From Acidiferrobacteraceae bacterium (lineage in GTDB: Bacteria > Pseudomonadota > Gammaproteobacteria > Arenicellales > UBA868), in contig PBJL01000014.1 of the NCBI GenBank assembly GCA_002721105.1, forward strand, positions 63,647 to 70,446: 6,800 nt of DNA, read 5' to 3'. The position numbers and the translations under genes were made by a program. Shown here in pieces: positions 1 through 5,287 of the stretch (positions within the stretch are counted from its first letter, which is position 1; each line of letters begins with the position of its first letter). The notes under the pieces were generated by a model. It saw only the letters and a list, made by a program, of their open reading frames with translations, was not told where the DNA came from and ran no database searches.

Positions 1-1
1 C

Positions 2-49
2 AAATTTGGATTTATGAAATTCGTTAATGACAAAAAAGGACACCAATAG
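2..49 (+). CDS. Possible 3' end of an upstream gene (partial)
   Basis: One frame is open from the window edge to a TAG at 47-49 and would encode the short tail KFGFMKFVNDKKGHQ. Another frame is open only to the TAA at 25-27. The fragment is too short to assign a family. A tail ending in a GF-containing strand would fit many proteins, including GNAT acetyltransferases, but that is a guess. If real, the upstream gene is co-directional and ends about 185 bases before the first clear gene. The upstream sequence would settle this. Confidence 0.2.
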   Translation, partial: KFGFMKFVNDKKGHQ

Positions 50-234
50 TCAATACCAAACAATCAGGCTCAATCATAATATATTATAATTTAGAGCAAT
101 GGAGCCGATTCACTGCTAATCTAGGATAGGATTCAAGACACCAAAAAAGTGTTGGTAGGGTTAATCATTCGAAGGACTATTGGCATAAAATTTATCTCTC
201 AAAGACTAAGAGTGGATGTGGGCGAAAGAATATT
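50..234 (+). other. Non-coding leader upstream of the cassette
   Basis: About 185 bases without a convincing gene. It is AT-rich around 71-95 and contains one TATAAT. I see no strong hairpin followed by a T-tract, so no intrinsic terminator for an upstream gene is evident. A weak ACAC/GTGT pairing around an A-run (138-152) is too short to call. In the frame of the downstream gene there is no ATG, GTG or TTG between the last stop (127-129) and 235, so the leader is unlikely to be N-terminal coding sequence. Confidence 0.5.
85..90 (+). promoter_or_regulatory. Candidate -10 box (TATAAT)
   Basis: A perfect TATAAT hexamer lies about 145 bases before the GTG start at 235. The sequence 16-18 bases upstream (around 61-68, CAATCAGG) does not resemble TTGACA, and no TG extends the -10. 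In AT-rich DNA this match can arise by chance. If used, transcription would start near 97 and give a leader of about 140 bases. Confidence 0.2.
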
Positions 235-1359
235 GTGAATTCAAGCGATAAAGTGCCAGAAATTTTAAGGACCGGCATTGGCAATGCACGTAATGTATCT
301 CGATACATGTTTGGAGATGGGACACTTAATAAACTTGAAAGTCTTCTTCGAGAACAGAAATCGTCTGAAGATCAGTATGTTATTTATTACATTGATGATT
401 ATTTTTCTAATAAGTCAAAAATAGTATCAAAATTGTCTATAAGCCGGAATGATGAGCTCGTATTTGTTTCAACCCTTAGAGAGCCTACGACAAATTATAT
501 AGATAATTTAGTTAATGACCTTTTGGAAAAAAATAAAAATAAACCTTGCGCGTTGGTTGGTATGGGTGGTGGGATAACTCTAGATGTGACGAAAGCAGTA
601 TCCAATCTATTGACAAATGGAGGTCAAGCGCACCAATACCAAGGCTGGGATCTTGTCAAGGTTCCGGGTATTTATAAAATCGGCATTCCAACTTTATCTG
701 GCACAGGTGCAGAAGCTACACGAACTTGTGTTATGACGAATAAATCAAATGGTCTGAAGTTAGGGATGAATAGTGACTATACGGTTTATGATCAACTGAT
801 TTTAGATCCGGAACTAACAATCACAGTGCCACGAAACCAATATTTTTATACAGGTATGGATGCTTATATACACTGTATAGAGGCATTAAGTGGAAATTAT
901 AGGAATGCTATTGGCGATTCATTTTCAGAGGAGGCTGTTAGGTTGTGCAGAGAGGTTTTTTTATCTGATGATATGATGAGCGATGAATCCCGGAGGAAAA
1001 TGATGGTTGCATCATATCTTGGGGGATGTGCTATCGCAATGAGTTATGTTGGGGTTGTTCACCCGTTTTCTGCTGCTCTAAGCGTAGTATTTGAAATGCA
1101 CCACACGGTTGCGAATTGTGTCACGATGAGGGCAATGCAGGATTTCTATCCACAATATTACCAAGAATTTTGGAAAATGGCAGAATATCAGAGTGTAGAT
1201 GTACCAATCGGCATAGGTGCTTCACTTTCGGATGAAACACATAACAAGTTATATGAGGCTATGATTATTCATGAAAAACCATTAACTAATGCTCTCGGCC
1301 AAGGTTTCAGAAGTATTCTTGATAGAAATCGAGCGAGACTAATTTTTGAGCGTATGTGA
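235..1359 (+). CDS. kdnB: KdnB-like iron-containing alcohol dehydrogenase (3-deoxy-ulosonate terminal-alcohol oxidase family)
   Basis: Predicted cytosolic oxidoreductase of the iron-containing (group III) alcohol dehydrogenase family, 374 residues. The nucleotide-binding segment is GMGGGITLD at 109-117, followed by the SGTGAE motif at 155-160. The four expected metal ligands are present: D209 and H213 in TGMDAYIHCIEAL, H276 in VGVVHP, and H290 in HHTVANC. The 14-residue step between the last two matches the family. From memory, the run from YQGWDL through TGMDAYIHC is strikingly like Shewanella KdnB, which oxidises the C8 alcohol of Kdo to an aldehyde before transamination to 8-amino-8-deoxy-Kdo. 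The start is a GTG behind only a weak GAAAGA ribosome site. The next in-frame ATG (307) would cut into the first conserved strand, so GTG is preferred. The N-terminus is about 15 residues longer than I recall for KdnB. The end overlaps the aminotransferase start by 4 bases, which supports a coupled oxidase/transaminase pair. The substrate here is not proven; a nonulosonate C9 alcohol is possible. Confidence 0.85.
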   Translation: MNSSDKVPEILRTGIGNARNVSRYMFGDGTLNKLESLLREQKSSEDQYVIYYIDDYFSNKSKIVSKLSISRNDELVFVSTLREPTTNYIDNLVNDLLEKNKNKPCALVGMGGGITLDVTKAVSNLLTNGGQAHQYQGWDLVKVPGIYKIGIPTLSGTGAEATRTCVMTNKSNGLKLGMNSDYTVYDQLILDPELTITVPRNQYFYTGMDAYIHCIEALSGNYRNAIGDSFSEEAVRLCREVFLSDDMMSDESRRKMMVASYLGGCAIAMSYVGVVHPFSAALSVVFEMHHTVANCVTMRAMQDFYPQYYQEFWKMAEYQSVDVPIGIGASLSDETHNKLYEAMIIHEKPLTNALGQGFRSILDRNRARLIFERM

Positions 1360-2543
1360 TTATGCATTTTTCGATTCCTTTTAGTGGTCGTAGTCATAGT
1401 TATAATGAAGAAGAAATTAAGGTAGCTGTGAATGTGATGCAAACAGCCACACCATTGACACAAGGCCCATATCAGAAAAAGTTTGAAGAAAAAATTGAAG
1501 ATTATTGTGGTGTAGATCATGCATTTGCTGTCATGAATGCGACGGCCGGGTTAGAACTAGCAGCAAAATGCTGTGTTTTGAAGCCAGGAGATGAAGTGAT
1601 AGTGCCTACCCATACATTTACTTCAAGCGCCTACCCTTTTGTGAAAGAGGGTGCTCAAATAGTGTGGGCAGACATTGATTTAAAAACACGAGTTGCAAAT
1701 GCTGAAACAATTGCTAAATGTATTACACCGAATACTAGAGCGATCGTGGTACCTCATCTTTATGGATATGTTGCTGATATGTTGGAGATCCAAGATTTAG
1801 CGAATAAAAATGATTTGATTCTAATAGAAGATGCAGCTCAATCGTTAGGTTCTAAACTGAATGGAAATATGGCTGGTAGTTTTGGTGATTTTTCTGTTTA
1901 TTCTTTTCATTCTCATAAGAATATTACTACCTTAGGTGAAGGTGGAATGTTAATTGTTAAAGATGAGGAGATAGCTAAATTGATTCCATTGATCCGTCAC
2001 AATGGGCATTGTTCTTTCGAGTTAGATCGGAGTGATTATTGGTTGCCAGCGATGGGTAATGTTGATCTACCCTCATTAGGAGACAATTATATTTGGCCTA
2101 GCAATTTTTGCTTAGGAGAAGTTGAAAGTGCTGTTGGTATCAAATTAATGGAAAGAATCGACTCGATCAATGAGAAAAAGCGCGCTAGGGCTATAAATTT
2201 TATTGACGAATTAAATGACTTTCCGGAACTAATCTTTCATCGTGTGGATTCAGTAAGGCACAATTATCATTTATTGGCAGCTCAGATGGTTGGATCCTAT
2301 CGTGATGATTTTATTCGAAGTATGGCTATCGATGAGGGTATTCAGTGTGTTGTGCAGTACTGCCCCTTAAACCGCTATCCCTTTTATAAGAAGATTGGAA
2401 TGGGAGAGGCAGATTGTCCAAACGCAGACCAATTTTTTGACAATATGATCTCTTTCCCTTTTCATGATAGCTTATTAGATAGTGAGCTAGATCAAATGTT
2501 AACCTCAACCAAAAAAGTACTTAAACAGATTTCATCCGAATGA
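1356..2543 (+). CDS. DegT/DnrJ/EryC1/StrS family PLP-dependent sugar aminotransferase
   Basis: Fold-type I PLP aminotransferase of the sugar aminotransferase family, 395 residues, a normal full length. It transfers an amino group, usually from glutamate, to a keto- or aldehyde-sugar in the cytosol. Visible landmarks are PGDEVIVPTHTFTSSA in the N-terminal third, EDAAQSLG with D159 expected to pair with the pyridine nitrogen, the Schiff-base lysine K188 in SFHSHKNITT followed by GEGG, and a C-terminal CPLNRYPFYKK / SFPFHD segment typical of the family. The start is either the GTG inside the GTGA overlap with the previous stop or the ATG at 1362, which is two codons later. A GAG at 1348-1350 suits either. 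Its neighbour makes it the likely partner of the KdnB-like oxidase, aminating the aldehyde that enzyme forms. It does not look, from memory, like a close relative of Shewanella KdnA. A PseC/LegC-like role on a 4-keto UDP-sugar is the main alternative. Confidence 0.9.
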   Translation: MIMHFSIPFSGRSHSYNEEEIKVAVNVMQTATPLTQGPYQKKFEEKIEDYCGVDHAFAVMNATAGLELAAKCCVLKPGDEVIVPTHTFTSSAYPFVKEGAQIVWADIDLKTRVANAETIAKCITPNTRAIVVPHLYGYVADMLEIQDLANKNDLILIEDAAQSLGSKLNGNMAGSFGDFSVYSFHSHKNITTLGEGGMLIVKDEEIAKLIPLIRHNGHCSFELDRSDYWLPAMGNVDLPSLGDNYIWPSNFCLGEVESAVGIKLMERIDSINEKKRARAINFIDELNDFPELIFHRVDSVRHNYHLLAAQMVGSYRDDFIRSMAIDEGIQCVVQYCPLNRYPFYKKIGMGEADCPNADQFFDNMISFPFHDSLLDSELDQMLTSTKKVLKQISSE

Positions 2544-4165
2544 CAAAACGCCAGGAGCTCGGTGTCGTCATTCAGGCATTGAAAAAAGCGGTTGCTTTTC
2601 AAGACGACTTAGTAAAAAAACTCGCCGGTGTGCCTTTGATCGAAAGAGCAATAGGTAAAGCCAAAACCATGGCAAAAAGCGATCGAAGCGTCTACGTTCT
2701 AACTGATTCCGAAGAGATTGAGTTGATTGCAATTAGAAATGGCACTAGCGTCTTTTATGATTCTAAAATGACAGGCGAAATTCTCTCGATGAACAATGAA
2801 GTTAAGTATTTGGAAAATATCGCAATAGAGAATGAGTATTTGGTAGTTTTGTCGCCCTATGCTCCATTTTTAATGCTTGAAACAATTCTCAAGGCGCATG
2901 CGACACTTAAAAAATCGGGATGCAATGCCTTGCGTCCTTTAATTAGTATGAAAGCGATTGTAGAGAATGGCGATTACGATCCCACAGTCGCTACATTGTT
3001 TCAACCAACAAAAAAAAACTATATTGTTAAACCTTCCGGAGCATTTGTTATTGTCAAGGCTGAAATACTACTGCGCGAACCGGATTATTCACTTGATGTC
3101 ATGAAATGGCAGACCGAAGACGAGCTTTTTGAGATAGAGTCTTATCATGATTGGTGGGTAGCAGAAAAGGTTCTTAAAAGAAAGCGAATAGTTTTTCGCG
3201 TCATCGGAAACGAGACGGTAGGGATGGGACATATTTATCGTGCACTTACACTTGCGCACGCAATAACAGATCATGAAGTTCTGTTTGTATGTGAATCTGG
3301 TGATAGAAATGCGGTAGATAAGCTTGCTGGCTATGATTATTGGTTTGAGTCTTATGATAGTGATGAGATCCTAGAGAAAGTTATAAAATTAAAACCTGAT
3401 TTGGTTATAAACGATATGCTTTCAACTAGCGCACATGATATTAGAGAACTAAAAAAACATGCTATCCACGTGATAAATTTTGAAGATCTTGGAAGTGGAG
3501 CAACCGAAAGTGATCTCACTATAAATGAACTTTATGATGTTCCCCAGATTTCTGGAGATAAAATTGTTTGGGGACATGACTATTTTTTTGTTAGAGATGA
3601 ATTTAATGATGCTACACCGGTTCCATATAAAGATACAGTCACAGGATTATTATTGACCTTTGGGGGGACAGATCATATCAATCTTACTCGGAAAATTTTT
3701 GAAACAGTTTACAAGTTTTGTATAAATAATAATATTTTCATCTATATTGTGACTGGCCCTGGGTATAAAGATTATGATCAACTTTCTTTAGATATTAAGG
3801 GTATGAAAAATGTCTCAATAACGCATGACACTGGAGTAATTTCTAGTTTAATGGAGAAGGTGCAACTCGCAATAACATCTAATGGCCGAACTGTCTATGA
3901 GTTAGCACATATGAATATACCTGCCATTGTTGTTTCCCAGCATGAGCGAGAAAATACTCATTTATTTTCAACCAGAGACAATGGATTTTTAAATGTTGGT
4001 GTATATGATGGGCAAGGTAAGGAAAAAGTTGTCCAATCAGAATTAGAGCAATTAGTAACCAAAAACGGTTATCGAAAAAAACTTTATGAAAAGATGGAGC
4101 CCTACAATTTTGACGCAAATAAAACCAAAATTCTCACATTAGTTGATGAAATACTTGATCGGTAA
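2540..4165 (+). CDS. Fusion: divergent CMP-sugar-acid cytidylyltransferase + PseG-like UDP-sugar hydrolase
   Basis: Two-domain cytosolic enzyme, 541 residues. Residues 1 to about 215 follow the NeuA/KdsB cytidylyltransferase plan: an opening strand VVIQA at 9-13, LAGVPLIERAI at 28-38, LSPYAPF at 104-110 in place of the usual LQPTSP, a PSGAFVIV strand, and YHDWWVAE at 202-209, where D204 probably matches the C-terminal metal-binding aspartate. The usual ARGGSK-type loop is absent; the sequence reads ALKKAVAFQDDLVKK. Residues from about 217 to the end resemble PseG, the GT-B-fold hydrolase that removes UDP from a diacetamido-trideoxyhexose. It has GMGHIYR at 228-234 with H231 matching the catalytic histidine, FGGTD at 374-378, and SNGRTVYELA at 447-456. 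The two halves would act just after and just before the NeuB-like step. The start overlaps the aminotransferase stop by 4 bases (ATGA). Such cytidylyltransferase/PseG fusions are known in pseudaminic- and legionaminic-type loci. The exact sugar is unknown. Confidence 0.85.
   Translation: MTKRQELGVVIQALKKAVAFQDDLVKKLAGVPLIERAIGKAKTMAKSDRSVYVLTDSEEIELIAIRNGTSVFYDSKMTGEILSMNNEVKYLENIAIENEYLVVLSPYAPFLMLETILKAHATLKKSGCNALRPLISMKAIVENGDYDPTVATLFQPTKKNYIVKPSGAFVIVKAEILLREPDYSLDVMKWQTEDELFEIESYHDWWVAEKVLKRKRIVFRVIGNETVGMGHIYRALTLAHAITDHEVLFVCESGDRNAVDKLAGYDYWFESYDSDEILEKVIKLKPDLVINDMLSTSAHDIRELKKHAIHVINFEDLGSGATESDLTINELYDVPQISGDKIVWGHDYFFVRDEFNDATPVPYKDTVTGLLLTFGGTDHINLTRKIFETVYKFCINNNIFIYIVTGPGYKDYDQLSLDIKGMKNVSITHDTGVISSLMEKVQLAITSNGRTVYELAHMNIPAIVVSQHERENTHLFSTRDNGFLNVGVYDGQGKEKVVQSELEQLVTKNGYRKKLYEKMEPYNFDANKTKILTLVDEILDR
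3010..3018 (+). repeat. Nine-adenine homopolymer inside the cytidylyltransferase domain
   Basis: A run of nine A spans codons 157-160 (Thr-Lys-Lys-Asn) of the fusion gene. The reading frame is intact on both sides in this sequence. A one-base slip here would remove the whole PseG-like domain. Long A-runs also occur by chance in AT-rich genes. Confidence 0.6.
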
Positions 4166-4197
4166 GCCGGAATTCAATACAAGTATGTTTTTTGAAA

Positions 4198-4212
4198 ATT
4201 TATTCAATAAAT
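4198..4212. repeat. Short AT-only palindrome before the NeuB-like gene
   Basis: ATTTATT-C-AATAAAT is a perfect 7-base inverted repeat around one central base. It ends immediately before the AGGA ribosome site. It may be a chance product of AT-rich spacer DNA, or a weak mRNA hairpin or protein site near the start codon. Confidence 0.35.
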
Positions 4213-4216
4213 AGGA
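4213..4216 (+). promoter_or_regulatory. Ribosome binding site of the NeuB-like gene
   Basis: AGGA sits nine bases before the ATG at 4226. It is the clearest Shine-Dalgarno site in the window and fits the fact that this gene is not translationally coupled to the one before it. Confidence 0.55.
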
Positions 4217-4225
4217 TTCATATCC

Positions 4226-5287
4226 ATGAAATTAAAGAGCTTATTTGAGAAACCTTCAGACTTTATAAACAGATCCTCATATCGTCCTTACGTAATCGCG
4301 GAAGCAGGAGTTAATCATGAGGGAAATATGGATATCGCACATCGTTTAATAGCAGAAGCTGCAGAGGCCGGAGCACATGCTATTAAATTCCAAACATATA
4401 GGGCCGAAACGCTAGCATCAAAAGAGTCGCCAGCATATTGGGATATGACAAAAGAACCTACCCGTAGTCAATTTGAATTGTTTCGAAAATACGATAAATT
4501 CTGGAAGAATGAATTTGAGCAATTAAAAAAGCGCTGCGACTACGAATCTATTGAATTTCTAAGTACTCCGTTTGATATAGAAGCCGTTGTATTTCTAGAT
4601 GATTTAATGGAAGTTTTTAAGATCTCATCATCGGATATCACCAATAAGCCATTTATTGAATTTATTTCTAGTCGCGGCAAGCCTATAGTCTTATCTACGG
4701 GAGCAGCTGATTTATCTGAAATACATGACGGCGTTAACTGGATCGAAGCTTATGATGTTCCAGTCGCTTTATTGCATTGTATATTGCAATATCCTACTGA
4801 TGATCCGTCCGCAAACCTAGGAATGATTAGAGGCCTGAGAAAAGAATTTCCGGATAAACTCATCGGTTATTCGGACCACACAATGCCTAAAAAAATGAAG
4901 AGCTTAGAACTAGCAACATTGTTAGGCGCAGTGATATTAGAAAAGCATTTTACTCATGACAAAACCCTCCCAGGAAACGATCATTATCATGCAATGGATA
5001 GACATGATCTAGAGTTGTTTTTTAGGAATCTTAATCATGTTGAATTAATTCTTGGCACGGATGAGATTGCATCGCTTCCTAGCGAAGAGATTTCAAGGAA
5101 ACACGCGCGCCGAAGTCTCGTTGCCGCGCGTCGAATAAATTCTGGAGAAAACATTCTGAGAGAGGATTTAACCTGGAAGCGTCCGGGAAGTGGAATTAGC
5201 CCAAAGTACATAGACTCACTGATTGGAAAAAAGGCGATATCAGAAATAGAAAAGGATGTGGTATTAAAGTGGGAGATGGTGGAATGA
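4226..5287 (+). CDS. neuB: NeuB-family sugar-acid synthase (PEP-condensing) with C-terminal SAF domain
   Basis: Cytosolic synthase, 353 residues, the usual length for the family. NeuB-type enzymes condense phosphoenolpyruvate with a hexose derivative to form a nine-carbon 3-deoxy-ulosonic acid. The TIM-barrel part covers roughly residues 18-275. It has EAGVNHEGN at 26-34 (E26 matching the catalytic glutamate), a KFQTY strand, CILQYPT, GYSDHTM with H218, and EKHFTHDK with H241; these two histidines match the divalent-metal ligands. The C-terminal part from about residue 293 (ARRSLVAARRINSGE, then LTWKRPGSGISP) is the SAF/antifreeze-like domain that covers the partner active site in the dimer. 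The segment after the second histidine reads LPGNDHYHAMD at 248-258, unlike the Neu5Ac-synthase pattern I remember (GPDHKASL) and unlike the Pse/Leg one. The substrate may therefore be unusual. Its stop overlaps the next start by 4 bases. Confidence 0.92.
   Translation: MKLKSLFEKPSDFINRSSYRPYVIAEAGVNHEGNMDIAHRLIAEAAEAGAHAIKFQTYRAETLASKESPAYWDMTKEPTRSQFELFRKYDKFWKNEFEQLKKRCDYESIEFLSTPFDIEAVVFLDDLMEVFKISSSDITNKPFIEFISSRGKPIVLSTGAADLSEIHDGVNWIEAYDVPVALLHCILQYPTDDPSANLGMIRGLRKEFPDKLIGYSDHTMPKKMKSLELATLLGAVILEKHFTHDKTLPGNDHYHAMDRHDLELFFRNLNHVELILGTDEIASLPSEEISRKHARRSLVAARRINSGENILREDLTWKRPGSGISPKYIDSLIGKKAISEIEKDVVLKWEMVE

Larger units (their letters stand above)
4166..4225 (+). other. 60-base spacer, the only gap inside the cassette
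   Basis: This is the only non-overlapping junction between the five genes. It contains a short ATAC-AA-GTAT pairing (4177-4186) followed by a T-run at 4188-4193, too weak to be a confident terminator. It also holds the AT palindrome at 4198-4212 and the ribosome site for the NeuB-like gene. I see no good promoter; the TTGAAA at 4192 has no -10 at the right distance. Read-through with a separate translation start is the simplest reading. Confidence 0.5.

Noticed and set aside
138..152. ACAC / GTGT pairing around an A-run as a possible terminator or leader hairpin
   Set aside because: Only four base pairs and no following T-tract, so it is not distinguishable from chance.
216..251. ATG at 216 as an alternative start for the first gene
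   Set aside because: It is in a different frame and runs into a TAA after 11 codons.
1269..1520. Minus-strand open frame of 83 codons spanning the junction of the first two genes
   Set aside because: It lies opposite two well-supported enzymes, has no recognisable domain, and its low-complexity FFF/TTTT stretches are what the complement of AT-rich coding DNA yields.
2326..2508. Minus-strand open frame of 60 codons opposite the aminotransferase 3' end
   Set aside because: It is a shadow of a conserved coding region, with no independent evidence.
235..2543. Reading the first two genes as a plain Kdo8N (lipid A/LPS core) locus
   Set aside because: The following genes are NeuB- and PseG-type, not Kdo synthase or Kdo cytidylyltransferase. 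The Kdo8N assignment alone does not explain the cassette, although Kdo as substrate of the oxidase cannot be excluded.
3089..3274. Minus-strand open frame of 61 codons opposite the domain boundary of the fusion gene
   Set aside because: It is a shadow frame covering the HDWW and GMGH motifs of the real protein, with no recognisable domain of its own.
3879..4118. Minus-strand open frame of 79 codons opposite the PseG-like domain
   Set aside because: It overlaps the conserved SNGRTVYELA region of the real gene. The hydrophobic patch is a by-product of the complementary strand, and there is no ribosome site or family match.
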